Shown here: positions 1 to 9,318 of the stretch, one piece after another
Numbering within the stretch: position 1 is the stretch's first letter
Layout: every line of letters begins with the position of its first letter
NCBI GenBank assembly: GCA_937867335.1
Contig: CALMKX010000229.1
Coordinates: forward strand, 18,696-82,695
Length of the DNA stretch: 64,000 nucleotides
Source of the DNA: an uncultured Acidobacteriota bacterium
GTDB lineage: Bacteria > Acidobacteriota > Thermoanaerobaculia > Multivoradales > SZUA-115
Direction: 5' to 3'
Position numbers and translations under genes: made by a program
The notes under the pieces: model-generated
Database searches by the model: none
Seen by the model: the letters and a program-made list of their open reading frames with translations, nothing else
Told to the model about the DNA's origin: nothing

Positions 1-107
1 GCCGGCTTGGCCGAAGGGACTCGCCTGCTCGGATCTGCCGGGAGCGGCCGTCGCTGGCACCCTGCACTCGCCCCCTCATCCTGGATTCGCAAGAAGGAGA
101 TTGTTTC

Positions 108-1331
108 GTGAGCCGCTTTCCTGGTGTCGACTTCATGGAGATCGATGCGCTCTTGACCGACGAAGAGCGCCTGGTGCGCGACACGGTGCGCGCGTTCGTG
201 GATGACCGGGTGATGCCGATCATCGAGGAGTGCCACCGTGAGGGCCGCACCCCTCTCGAGCTGGTGCCCGAGATGGGCCGGCTGAACCTCTTCGGCGCCA
301 CCATCTCCGAATACGACCTGCCGGGCTTGGGCAACGTGGCCTACGGCCTGATCATGCAGGAGCTCGAGCGCGGGGATTCCGGCTTGCGCAGCTTCGTATC
401 GGTGCAGAGCTCTCTGGTGATGTACCCCATCTACACCTTCGGTTCCAAGGAGCAGCGAGACCGCTGGATCCCCAGCCTTGCCTCCGGAGAAGCGATCGGC
501 TGCTTCGGCTTGACCGAGCCGGACTTCGGCTCCAACCCGGGCGGCATGCGCACCACGGCCCGACGCGACGGCTCCGGCTGGGTGCTCAACGGCTCCAAGC
601 AGTGGATCACCAACGGCACTCTGGCCGACGTGGCGGTGGTCTGGGCCAGAACCGAAGACGGCGTGCGCGGCTTCCTGGTGGAGAAAGGCACGCCGGGCTT
701 CACCTCGAGCGACCAGCACGGCAAGTTCTCGCTGCGCGCTTCCACCACCTCCGAGCTCGGCTTCCACGACTGTCGGATTCCCGCCGAGAACATGCTCCCC
801 GGCACCACCGGCCTGAAGAACGCCCTGATGTGCCTCAACCAGGCTCGCTTCGGCATCGCCTGGGGAGGTATCGGCTCGGCGATGGAGACCTACACCACCG
901 CGCTCAACTATGCCAAGGAGCGCATCCAGTTCGGTGGCCAGCCGATCGCCAGCCATCAGCTGGTGCAGGAGAAGCTGGTGTGGATGGTCTCCGAGATCAC
1001 CAAGGGGCAGCTTCTGGCCCTGCAGATGGGCCGCCTGAAGGACTCCGGCAAGCTCAAGCACTTCCACGTCTCGCTCGGCAAGCGCAACAACATCTGGGTG
1101 GCTCGGGAGTGCGCGCGGATGGCCCGCGAGATCCTGGGCGCGAACGGCATCGTGGACGACTACCCGGTGATCCGCCACATGCTGAACATCGAGTCCGTCT
1201 TCACCTACGAGGGCACTCACGACATCCACGGCCTGATCATCGGCGAGGCCATCACCGGCATCGCCGCCTTCAACCCCCCGGCCACCAAAGCCGAAGAGCG
1301 GGCGGCGCTCGCCGGGGAGCGGCAAGGATGA
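108..1331 (+). CDS. gcdH: Acyl-CoA dehydrogenase, glutaryl-CoA dehydrogenase type
   Basis: This 407-residue protein is a soluble FAD acyl-CoA dehydrogenase, most like glutaryl-CoA dehydrogenase, which oxidises and decarboxylates glutaryl-CoA to crotonyl-CoA at the end of lysine and tryptophan breakdown. The C-terminal signature TYEGTHDIH holds the expected catalytic glutamate near residue 368 and is followed by [10 protein letters not shown], as in that subfamily. The FAD/acyl-binding stretch [13 protein letters not shown] lies near residues 130-142. The start is GTG at 108, preceded by AAGGAGA at 94-100 with good spacing. The stop overlaps the next ATG (ATGA at 1328-1331), so it is translationally coupled to glpX. 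Another short-chain acyl-CoA dehydrogenase remains possible, but the signature favours GcdH. Confidence 0.85.
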   Translation: MSRFPGVDFMEIDALLTDEERLVRDTVRAFVDDRVMPIIEECHREGRTPLELVPEMGRLNLFGATISEYDLPGLGNVAYGLIMQELERGDSGLRSFVSVQSSLVMYPIYTFGSKEQRDRWIPSLASGEAIGCFGLTEPDFGSNPGGMRTTARRDGSGWVLNGSKQWITNGTLADVAVVWARTEDGVRGFLVEKGTPGFTSSDQHGKFSLRASTTSELGFHDCRIPAENMLPGTTGLKNALMCLNQARFGIAWGGIGSAMETYTTALNYAKERIQFGGQPIASHQLVQEKLVWMVSEITKGQLLALQMGRLKDSGKLKHFHVSLGKRNNIWVARECARMAREILGANGIVDDYPVIRHMLNIESVFTYEGTHDIHGLIIGEAITGIAAFNPPATKAEERAALAGERQG

Positions 1332-2308
1332 GCCTCGACAGCATCCTCGAGCAGGACTTCGTCCGAGTCACGGAGCAAGCGGCGATCGCCGCAGCCCATA
1401 CCATGGGCCTGGGGGATCGCCGGCGCTCGGACCATGTGGCCGTAGAGGCCATGCGCGATGAGCTGAACCGGCTCGAGATGGCCGGGCGGATCGTCATCGG
1501 CGAGGGCGAGCGCGACGAGGCGCCCATGCTTTTCGTGGGAGAAGAAGTGGGCGCCGGAGTGGGCAAACTCGACGGGCCGCAGATCGACATCGCCGTCGAC
1601 CCTCTCGAGGGCACCAACCTGTGCGCCACCGGAGCTCCCGATGCCATCGCCGTGCTGGCGGCGGCGGAGAAGGGCGGCCTGCTCCATGCGCCGGACGTCT
1701 ACATGCAGAAGCTCGTGGTGGGCACCACCGCCAAGGGCCGGGTCCACCTCGACGCGCCGGTATCGGAGAATCTGCGCAATATTGCCCAAGCGTTCAGCCG
1801 CAAGGTGGAGGACCTCACCGTGGTGGTGCTCGACCGGCCCCGCCACGAGCAGCTGATCGAAGACATCCGATCGGCAGGAGCGCGGATCCGCCTGATCGGC
1901 GACGGCGACCTCTCGGCGGCGATCACCGCCGCCGTGCGCGGCACCGGCGTGCACGCGGTGATGGGCATCGGCGGGGCGCCGGAAGGCGTGATCACCGCGG
2001 CCGCCATGCGCTGCCTGGGCGGCGAGATCCAGGCCCGGCTGGTGGCTACCGACGAGCGCCAGCATGAGCGGCTGACCAAGCTCGGCTACACCGACCTCGA
2101 TCGCATCTACTCGACCGTCGACCTGGCTCCGGGCAACCACCTGATCTTCTGCGCCACCGGAGTCACGGACGGCATTCTGCTCAAGGGCGTCCGCTTCTTC
2201 GGCGGCGGCCTGAGGACCCTGACGCTGATGATGTCGCTCAGCCAGCGAAACATCCGCTTCGTGGACACCATCCACCGCGAAACCCTCAACTTCCCTGTGA
2301 CCCTTTGA
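1328..2308 (+). CDS. glpX: Class II fructose-1,6-bisphosphatase
   Basis: This 326-residue GlpX-type phosphatase hydrolyses fructose 1,6-bisphosphate in gluconeogenesis. The metal and phosphate motifs of the family are visible: [11 protein letters not shown] near 58-68, DPLEGTN near 91-97, a GDGDLSAAI stretch, and GIGGAPEGV further on. Length matches the usual 320-340 residues. The ATG at 1328 overlaps the stop of the upstream acyl-CoA dehydrogenase. Its own TGA (2306-2308) shares a base with the next gene's ATG, so three genes form a coupled run. Some GlpX proteins also act on sedoheptulose 1,7-bisphosphate; the sequence alone does not separate these. Confidence 0.93.
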   Translation: MSLDSILEQDFVRVTEQAAIAAAHTMGLGDRRRSDHVAVEAMRDELNRLEMAGRIVIGEGERDEAPMLFVGEEVGAGVGKLDGPQIDIAVDPLEGTNLCATGAPDAIAVLAAAEKGGLLHAPDVYMQKLVVGTTAKGRVHLDAPVSENLRNIAQAFSRKVEDLTVVVLDRPRHEQLIEDIRSAGARIRLIGDGDLSAAITAAVRGTGVHAVMGIGGAPEGVITAAAMRCLGGEIQARLVATDERQHERLTKLGYTDLDRIYSTVDLAPGNHLIFCATGVTDGILLKGVRFFGGGLRTLTLMMSLSQRNIRFVDTIHRETLNFPVTL

Positions 2309-2796
2309 TGATCAAGCCCGACTCGTGGATCCGGAGTTGGGGCAGCGCGGGCGGAGTGGAGCCCTATACTCCCGAGCAGGTCAACGCCGCCTCGTACGAC
2401 GTCCGCCTCTCGGATCACTGGATCTGCCCCACCCGCGACCCCGAAGAGTTCAGGGCTCCCCACATCAAGCTCTTCCCCAGCGAGGTCGTGCTCGCTTCGA
2501 CCCTGGAGTACGTGCGGATCCCCCGCAATGTCGCCTGCGACTTGAAGCTGAAGTCGACCCTCGGTCGCCTGTGGATCAACCATTCGCTGGCCGGGTGGTG
2601 CGACCCGGGCTTCCAGGGCAACATCACCCTAGAGCTGCAGAACCTGGGCCCGGTTCCGTTCGTGCTCGAGGCCGGCCGCAGGATCGCCCAGCTGATCTTC
2701 ATCGCCATGGAGAGCGAGCCCGAGGTGGCCTACGGTGAGCCTGGATCCTCTTCCCACTACCAAGGGCAAACCGGGACCACCACGGCGCGCAGCTGA
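2308..2796 (+). CDS. dcd: dCTP deaminase
   Basis: This 162-residue protein belongs to the dCTP deaminase/dUTPase fold and should convert dCTP to dUTP for thymidylate synthesis. KSTLGR at 82-87 matches the serine/arginine motif of Dcd. GWCDPGFQGNITLELQN at 96-112 contains the expected catalytic glutamate (Glu109), followed by GRRIAQLIF. The chosen ATG at 2308 overlaps the glpX stop; a TTG three bases upstream is also in frame but less likely. It is somewhat shorter than E. coli Dcd (193 residues). A bifunctional dCTP deaminase/dUTPase is possible. A thymidine kinase lies elsewhere in the window. Confidence 0.88.
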   Translation: MIKPDSWIRSWGSAGGVEPYTPEQVNAASYDVRLSDHWICPTRDPEEFRAPHIKLFPSEVVLASTLEYVRIPRNVACDLKLKSTLGRLWINHSLAGWCDPGFQGNITLELQNLGPVPFVLEAGRRIAQLIFIAMESEPEVAYGEPGSSSHYQGQTGTTTARS

Positions 2797-2873
2797 GCCT
2801 GGATGGCGGGCAGCCCAGTGGCGCTCACCCATCGCTTCGAAGCTATACTTCTCGGCGGCTCGACCCTCTTGAA

Positions 2874-4004
2874 ATGAGCATCGCGGGCAATCTCAACACC
2901 ATGCCGTTGGCGGAGCTGCTTCAGTGGCTCTCGCAGAGCACCAAGACCGGCACCTTGGTGATCGACAACGGAGAGGTGGAGAAGAGGATCTTCTTCCGCG
3001 ACGGCCGCATCTTCTCCTCGGCCTCGACGGACCCCAAAGAGCATCTCGGCCATTTCCTCGTCAGCCATGGCTTCATCAGCGAGGACGAGCTGTCCAAGGC
3101 GATCGAGATGCAAGAGTCCAACAAGATGCTCCTGGGCAAGATCCTGGTCACCATCGGAGCGGTAGCGGAGCCGGACCTCCAGCGGCTGCTGAGGCTGAAG
3201 GCGGAGGAGTCGATCTACGACCTCTTCTCCTGGCGAGCCGCCGATTTCCGCTTCGTCGATGGCGGCCTGCCCGCGAGCCACTTGATCCCGATCGACCTCG
3301 ACGCCACGGCGATCATCCTCGAAGGAGCCCGCAGAGCCGATGAGTGGCGGCGGATCCGCCAGTTGATCCCCAGCAACGAGGCCATCCCCGTGCTGCTCGG
3401 GGAGCTGACCGATCCGGGCATCGACCACGGCGCGATGCAGATCCTGGCCCTGGTCAATGACGATCACACGATCGAGGAGATCTGCCTGCAGACCCACTCG
3501 AGCGAGTATCGGGTGTGCAAGGTGCTGTTCGACCAGATGCGCCGCGGGCGGATCAAGATCGTGCGGCCTCGCTGGAAGGTCCAGCCGGCGGCTCAGCCTC
3601 CCCCGGCCGAGTCGACGGTCTCGGCGGTCACCCTCACTCGCCTCGCCGAGCGGTTCCTGAGCAAGAACGACTACTCGGCCGCGATGAGGCATCTGAGGGC
3701 GGCTCGGCACCTCGAGCCGGACAATCGGGAAGTCCAGAAGACGGTGGATCAGGCCGAGCAGAAGATCCGGGAGGCCCTCGAGAAGGAAGGCGTCCGGCTT
3801 GATTGCATCCCTCGCCTGACCGTAGACCTCAACGACCTGACCTCGCTCAACATCAACCCGCAAGAAGGCTTCATCCTCTCGCGCATCAACGGCCAATACG
3901 ACCTGAAGTCCATCCTCAAGATCAGCCCGCTGCAGCAACTCGACGGCCTGCTGGTCTTCTGGAAACTGGCTCAGGAAGGCCACATCCGGCTCGAGCCAGC
4001 CTAG
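2874..4004 (+). CDS. DUF4388 (PATAN-type) domain protein
   Basis: A 376-residue cytoplasmic protein. The N-terminal 110 residues match the DUF4388/PATAN domain (SIAGNLNTMPLAELLQWL near the start, then a GTLVIDNGEVEKRIFFRDG stretch), which occurs in signalling proteins of Myxococcota, Acidobacteriota and relatives. A central region around 110-240 is helical and may continue the same fold. Residues near 245-300 form a short TPR-like helical segment (LAERFLSKNDYSAAMRHLRAA). The C-terminus (DLTSLNINPQEGFILSRI) resembles a second DUF4388-associated module. No enzyme motif is seen. It stands alone between the dcd operon and a convergent protease gene; a regulatory adaptor role is only inferred. Confidence 0.75.
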   Translation: MSIAGNLNTMPLAELLQWLSQSTKTGTLVIDNGEVEKRIFFRDGRIFSSASTDPKEHLGHFLVSHGFISEDELSKAIEMQESNKMLLGKILVTIGAVAEPDLQRLLRLKAEESIYDLFSWRAADFRFVDGGLPASHLIPIDLDATAIILEGARRADEWRRIRQLIPSNEAIPVLLGELTDPGIDHGAMQILALVNDDHTIEEICLQTHSSEYRVCKVLFDQMRRGRIKIVRPRWKVQPAAQPPPAESTVSAVTLTRLAERFLSKNDYSAAMRHLRAARHLEPDNREVQKTVDQAEQKIREALEKEGVRLDCIPRLTVDLNDLTSLNINPQEGFILSRINGQYDLKSILKISPLQQLDGLLVFWKLAQEGHIRLEPA

Positions 4005-4036
4005 CCCGTCGGGGTGGCGGCGGGGCCTCCGCCGGC

Positions 4037-4071
4037 CCTGGCCCCTCAAGCTTTGCGCTTGAGGAGCCAGG
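4037..4071. terminator. Hairpin between convergent genes
   Basis: A 15-bp stem with one mismatch (CCTGGCCCCTCAAGC at 4037-4051 and GCTTGAGGAGCCAGG at 4057-4071) closes a TTTGC loop. It lies between the end of the DUF4388 gene and the end of the convergent subtilase gene, so it could terminate both. There is no clear T-tract, so intrinsic termination is uncertain. Confidence 0.5.
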
Positions 4072-4105
4072 CTCGGGAGGCCGTTCGCTCGGGAGGAAGA
4101 ATGTC

Positions 4106-7100
4106 TTAGAGAGCTCGGCGCCGCAGCCAGAGGAGGCCGAGGGCAGCCAGAGCCGTGGCGAGGAGGCCGAGGCCGAGTTCGCCGAGGGTGGGGATGTCGA
4201 GCGCCGCCTGGACCGTGATCACCGTGGCGTCGGCGGCGCCTGGCAGGGCCGGGTCGTCGGTAGGCACCGTCGACTCGTTGCTGCCGTTGCCGTCGCTGTC
4301 GATGTTGGCGAAGCCCTGGTTGGAGATCTGGCCGCTGGTGGGGATGCTGGCGATCACTGCGTTGATGGTCAAGGTCACCGAGCCGGCGGCGGGGATGCTG
4401 CCGTTCCAGGTCACCGTGTTGGTACCGGTGTTGGCGGTGGCATTGCCGCTCGTGGCGCTTGCCGAGACCAGGGTCAGGGTGGAAGGCAGGACGTCCGTGA
4501 ACTCCGGTCCGGGGTTGTCGAGCTGGGCGTTGGTGCCGGTGTTGTTGAGCACGATGGTGTAGACCACCGCCGAACCCACCGTGAATTCGCCCGGGGCGAA
4601 AGTCTTCGTGGCCCCGACCTGAGCCGGTGAGCTCACCACGAAGCTGGTGGGGTCGTTGGTGCCACCCACAGCGGGATCGTCGGTCGTGGCGGAGGCTTCG
4701 TTCACGCCGTTGCCGTCGGAGTCGTAGCTCGCGGTGCCCTGGTTGGAGACCGTCTGGAGGGCGGTGCCGGCGTTGATGGTGGCGGTGATGGTAATGGTGA
4801 CGCTGCCACCGTGGGGAACCACGCCGTTCCAGGCGACGGTGTTGGTGGCCACCGTGGCGACGGCCGTGCCACTGCTCGCCGAAGCGGAGACCAGGGTGAG
4901 CTGGGCGGGCAGCACGTCGGTGAATTCATTGCCCGGGTTGTCCTGCTGGTCGTACTGGCTGCTGTTGCTGAGCACCACCGTGTAGGTCACGGTGGTGCCT
5001 TCGCGGAAGCTGCCGGCGACCGTCTTGGTGCCGGAGACCGTGGCCGGGGAGAGGACCGTGGTGGTAGCCGAAGCCGTGTTGTTCGCCGTGTCCGGGTCGG
5101 CGTTGGGCGCTGCCGCCATGCCGTTCAGGGTGAGCGGTCCGGCCGTGTTGGGAGCCGTGAAGTTGAGGCTAAGGGTGGCCGTGGCGCTGGGCGCGAGGGG
5201 CCCGGCGTTCGGGCCATTCAGGCTGGCGAGCTGCCACAGACCGGTCCCCGGGTTGTAGACACCCTGCGAAGCCGTGTAGCCCGTGGGGTTCAGGGCCGGG
5301 AACATCGGGAAGGCTTCGTTGACGTCCACGCTGTAGGCCGGGTCGACGCCGGTGTTGGTCACCGTCAGGAGGTAGCTCACCGCGCCACCCACCAGGACCG
5401 TCGGGCTGCTGACGGACATCGCGAGGCCGAGGTCGCTGGACCGAGGAGCCATCAAGCAGACCTCGGACTTGTTGTTGGCCGGGTTGGGGTCGAGCGGGGT
5501 GCCCGAGGTGATCGTAGCGGTGTTGCACTGCTCGTCGGTGGAATCGGCGCTCGCCACGATGTGCAGCGTGGCGGTCCCGGCGTTGGCGAGACTGCCCACG
5601 GTCCAGAGGCCGGTGGCCGAGCTGTAGGCGCCGCCGCCGTCGTCGGAAACGTAGGTCATGCCGTCGGGCAGCAGATCCGTCACCACCACGCCGGTCGCCG
5701 CGCCCGGGCCGCTGTTGCTCACCGTGATCGTGTAGGTGGCGTTGGCGCCCAAGGCAGGGTTGGCCGGGGCCACGGACTTGGTGATCGCGAGGTCCGCGGT
5801 CTGGCTGCCTTCGAGCACCACCACCTCGGAGCGCTCGCCCTGGCGGTTGTGGTGGTGCAGCAGCAGGGCGCCCAGAGAGCCGTTGGTGGTCATGTTGGCG
5901 GTGTTCCAGGTCACCGGCAGCGTGGCGCCGTTGAGATCTGGGGCGAGGTTGGTGCCGTTGAAGTTCAGGCCCTGGGCGTTGTAATTCCAGAAGAAGGGCC
6001 CGGCCGCCTCGTCGAACTTGAAGCTGTTCACCGCCAGGCAGAGCGGCAAGCTGCCGGGGCAGGTCACCACCCGCCAACGGAACGTGGTGTCGCCGGCGGT
6101 GAATCCCAGCTGAGCCGGTGTGGCGGTCAGGAACATCACGTTGTTGTCGTACAGCACCGAGTGCACCACCGCCGGGCTCAGGCGGTTGGTGAGGTTGGTC
6201 GCCGAAGCGCTGACGCCCGAGGTGGCGATATTGAAGACGGCGTTGATGTGCACGTCCTGCTGGGTCTGGCTGTTGCCGAGCAGGGTGCTCAGGGTACCGG
6301 GGTTGACGTTGAACAGGATCCGGTCCCAGGTGCCGTCTTCGTTCGAGTCGATGTAGATGTTGACGGTGTTGTCGAAGAGCGGAGACCAGTCTCCCCAGGT
6401 CGAGATGCCGAACATCAGCTGGCCAGTGGTGGCGTTGTAGGCCACACCGGCGTACTGCAGGTCGTTCTGGGCCGGGAGCGTGGTATCCCGCGGCGAGACC
6501 ACCTGGAGCTCGAAGGGCGTCACGAGCGATTGGTCGTCCGTGGGGAAGGTGCCGGTGCAGGTCGGGCCGGGGCCGAGCGTGCCGGTGCAGACGTCGGTAC
6601 CGGAGAGCGGAATCGTGGTGGAGCCGGTACCGGCTCCACCGGTGGTGATGGTGCTCGGGGCGCTCATGGTGGAAACCGGGCGCAGGGCCGAGAACAGCGG
6701 TACGCGCAGCTTGGTGACGCCGCCCTGCTTGAGCTCGACGTAACCGGCCTCTTCCGTCAGCCAGTGGCGCGAGAGGTTGCCGAGGCCCGCAAGGGCGCCC
6801 GGAGCGGCCTGTATGGGAGTGACCGAAGCTTCCTTGACGTGGTCCATCAGCGCCGCGTTGGCGCTCATCTGAACGTCGAACTCCACCGAATCGCCGGCGG
6901 GCACGGTCACGGTCGAAGCTCCGGGGATCGAGAAGCTCACGCCAGGAGCGTCGATCAGCGTGTTGATCACCAGATCGTAGGTCTGAGAGGTCGAGCCATG
7001 GTTGGTGAGCCGGATGCTCTTGACCTCGGTCTGGCTGCCGAGGATCTCGCTCTTGAAGGAGACCGACACCAGACCGGCCTCGTCGGCGTTGGAAGCCGTC

Positions 7101-9169
7101 ACCTGGGCGGTTGCCGAATTCGGCACATCCACCCGGCCGGCGCCGATCCGGTTCGGGCCGTACTTGGCGCCCGCGCCGTTCGAACCCAGGGTGAGGTCGT
7201 GAAGGGCGCCGTTCATGGCCAGGGCCTTGAGCTCTTCGATCGACCAGTCCGGATGCAGCTGGCGCAGCAGGGCCAGGATGCCGGCCATGTGTGGCGCCGC
7301 CATCGAAGTGCCCGAGATGGTGAGAGTCTGGTTGTCCGGGATGAATCCAGAGGCGTTCGGGGTGATGCAGCCCACGGCCGCGGTGGGGCAGGTGACGCCG
7401 CTTTGCGTGGAGGTGATCGAGGTACCCGGCGCCGAGAGGTCCGGCTTCAAGCGGATCGGCGAAGACGCCCGCCGCGGGCCGCGCGAGGAGCTCGAGTTGA
7501 GCACGTCGGCCAGTGTGGCGGCCGCCAGCGTGGCGTTGACGGTGCCGGCCAGCTGCGCCTTGATGGTAGCGCCGTCGTTGAAGGAGATGAAGACGGACGG
7601 GATGGTGATGGTGAAGCCGCTGCCGCCCATCAAGACCAGGTTGGGATCTCCGGGCACGTTGTTGACCACGATCGCGCCGATCGCACCGTTGATTCGAGCG
7701 TTGTCCACCTTGTTGATGAAGCCGCAGACGCCGCGATCGATCAGCGCGATGTTGCCGGCGACCGCCGCGGCGTTGACGAATGGCGTCTGGCAGCCGTCGC
7801 TGGTGGTGCCGGAACCGTCGTTGACCAGGACGATGTTGGCCGTCTGGCCGCTCGGGGCGGGCGGAGCGGGGGTGAAGGCGGCCGGCAGGGCGGAGTAGTT
7901 GCCGGCGATGACAGCGGGGGAGTTCACCACCAGAACGCTGCCGGCCACGCCGTCGTCGCCACTGTTGGCCACGGCCACGCTACGACCCGACGAAGCCGGG
8001 CTGCCGACGATGAAGAAGTTGTCGCCGCTGTTGCCCGCCGAAGCCACCACGATCACGCCCGCGAGGGCGGCGTTCTCGGAGGAGATGGCAGTCGAGGTGT
8101 TGGCGCCACCATAGGCCGAGCCGAGCGACATGTTGATCACGTCGAGGTGGTCGGAGAAGTCGCTGTCGCCGTTGGGGTCGACCGCCCAGTCGATCGCCAG
8201 GGAGGTGAGGCCGGTCGAGCCGCCGCAACCGAAAACCCGCAGGGCATAGAGCGAAGCCCTGGGAGCCGTGCCGGGGCCGATGCGCAGCGAGGCGAAGGGC
8301 GTACCGGGCCCGTAGGTGCCGGTGTAGGTGGTGCCATCGCTGTTCACACCGAAGCCCGCCGCGGTGCCGGCCACGTGGCTGCCATGGCCGTTGCAGTCCA
8401 TCGGGTCCGGGTCGGGAACCGGCGCATTGGAGCCGGTGTAGGCGTCGCCCGCGAAGTCGGTGCCACCCACCACCTTGGCGGAGGGGAAGAAGCCGTCCGT
8501 GATGATGGTGCGGTCGTTGGCCTGGTAGTCCGTCAGCAAGCCCGTTCCACCGAAGTTGGCATGCTGGTAGTCGATACCGGTGTCGATGATTCCGATGCGC
8601 AAGCCCTCGCCTTGCACCGGGAAGGGCAAGCCGATGGTGTTGCCCCAGGCCGAAGGAGTGCCGATGAACTTCACGCTGGTCGAGTTGGTGGGAACCTCGG
8701 GCACCATCAGGTGAATCCGCATCACTCCCGGCAGCTGGCGCAGAGCTGCCAGCCGGGTCGGATCGACGCGTACGGCGAAGCCGTTGCCGGCGCGGCTGAC
8801 CCGATAGATCTCCTCGGCGCCGACGAGGGCCAGCTGCGGAGCGAGAGCGCCCTGGGCAGCCTGGATCTTGGCGAACTGGGCCCTGCCCGCGGCAATGGCC
8901 TCGGGCAGCGCGGCCTCTCGAGCCTGGGCGCCGCCGCTCCGCTCGGCGGCTGCCAGCACGCTGCCGTACACCGCCGCGGCCGGCGTGTCGCGGAGCTCGA
9001 CGAACACCGCGATGCGTCCGGCTGCGTCTGTGAGCGTCTCGGCGCTTGCAGCGTCGGAACTCAGAAGGGCTTCGACTTCGCCGGTCGGTTCGGCTTGAGC
9101 GAAATTTGGTTGGCTAGTGGAGAGACTACACAGCAGCACGGCGGCTGCGGGCCACAACGACCGCTTCAT
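4106..9169 (-). CDS. Secreted S8 subtilase with PA domain, DUF11 repeats and IPTL-CTERM-like tail
   Basis: A 1687-residue exported serine protease. A signal peptide occupies residues 1-26, followed by an inhibitor-I9-like propeptide. The S8 catalytic residues are Asp196 (RIGIIDTG), His272 (NGHGSHVAGT), oxyanion Asn390 (SAGN) and Ser632 (SGTSMAAPH). A PA-type insertion lies at about 450-555. About four DUF11-type repeats fill 1120-1620; the last two are close copies. The C-terminus is IPTLGELG, a hydrophobic helix and RRR, resembling the IPTL-CTERM sorting signal handled by exosortase-type enzymes, so surface anchoring is likely. No sortase is in this window. GGAGGAAAT precedes the ATG. A large antisense ORF here is a codon-bias shadow. 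Confidence 0.92.
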   Translation of the reverse strand: MKRSLWPAAAVLLCSLSTSQPNFAQAEPTGEVEALLSSDAASAETLTDAAGRIAVFVELRDTPAAAVYGSVLAAAERSGGAQAREAALPEAIAAGRAQFAKIQAAQGALAPQLALVGAEEIYRVSRAGNGFAVRVDPTRLAALRQLPGVMRIHLMVPEVPTNSTSVKFIGTPSAWGNTIGLPFPVQGEGLRIGIIDTGIDYQHANFGGTGLLTDYQANDRTIITDGFFPSAKVVGGTDFAGDAYTGSNAPVPDPDPMDCNGHGSHVAGTAAGFGVNSDGTTYTGTYGPGTPFASLRIGPGTAPRASLYALRVFGCGGSTGLTSLAIDWAVDPNGDSDFSDHLDVINMSLGSAYGGANTSTAISSENAALAGVIVVASAGNSGDNFFIVGSPASSGRSVAVANSGDDGVAGSVLVVNSPAVIAGNYSALPAAFTPAPPAPSGQTANIVLVNDGSGTTSDGCQTPFVNAAAVAGNIALIDRGVCGFINKVDNARINGAIGAIVVNNVPGDPNLVLMGGSGFTITIPSVFISFNDGATIKAQLAGTVNATLAAATLADVLNSSSSRGPRRASSPIRLKPDLSAPGTSITSTQSGVTCPTAAVGCITPNASGFIPDNQTLTISGTSMAAPHMAGILALLRQLHPDWSIEELKALAMNGALHDLTLGSNGAGAKYGPNRIGAGRVDVPNSATAQVTASNADEAGLVSVSFKSEILGSQTEVKSIRLTNHGSTSQTYDLVINTLIDAPGVSFSIPGASTVTVPAGDSVEFDVQMSANAALMDHVKEASVTPIQAAPGALAGLGNLSRHWLTEEAGYVELKQGGVTKLRVPLFSALRPVSTMSAPSTITTGGAGTGSTTIPLSGTDVCTGTLGPGPTCTGTFPTDDQSLVTPFELQVVSPRDTTLPAQNDLQYAGVAYNATTGQLMFGISTWGDWSPLFDNTVNIYIDSNEDGTWDRILFNVNPGTLSTLLGNSQTQQDVHINAVFNIATSGVSASATNLTNRLSPAVVHSVLYDNNVMFLTATPAQLGFTAGDTTFRWRVVTCPGSLPLCLAVNSFKFDEAAGPFFWNYNAQGLNFNGTNLAPDLNGATLPVTWNTANMTTNGSLGALLLHHHNRQGERSEVVVLEGSQTADLAITKSVAPANPALGANATYTITVSNSGPGAATGVVVTDLLPDGMTYVSDDGGGAYSSATGLWTVGSLANAGTATLHIVASADSTDEQCNTATITSGTPLDPNPANNKSEVCLMAPRSSDLGLAMSVSSPTVLVGGAVSYLLTVTNTGVDPAYSVDVNEAFPMFPALNPTGYTASQGVYNPGTGLWQLASLNGPNAGPLAPSATATLSLNFTAPNTAGPLTLNGMAAAPNADPDTANNTASATTTVLSPATVSGTKTVAGSFREGTTVTYTVVLSNSSQYDQQDNPGNEFTDVLPAQLTLVSASASSGTAVATVATNTVAWNGVVPHGGSVTITITATINAGTALQTVSNQGTASYDSDGNGVNEASATTDDPAVGGTNDPTSFVVSSPAQVGATKTFAPGEFTVGSAVVYTIVLNNTGTNAQLDNPGPEFTDVLPSTLTLVSASATSGNATANTGTNTVTWNGSIPAAGSVTLTINAVIASIPTSGQISNQGFANIDSDGNGSNESTVPTDDPALPGAADATVITVQAALDIPTLGELGLGLLATALAALGLLWLRRRAL

Positions 9170-9318
9170 ATTTCCTCCCCGTTCTGCCGGCGGAACTTTC
9201 AGAGTCCAGGCGGCGGAACGCTCTTCTTGATGAGACGATAGAATCAGTAAAAAGGCGGTAACGAGATGAGCCTAGATGTTGCAGGGGCCGGAGTCAATGG
9301 AGCCCAGGAGGGAAACGC

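Noticed and set aside
4811..9241. A 1476-codon plus-strand open frame opposite the subtilase
   Set aside because: It is antisense to a protein with clear domains, has Gly/Arg/His/Val-rich text with no family, and is explained by GC-rich codon bias of the true gene.
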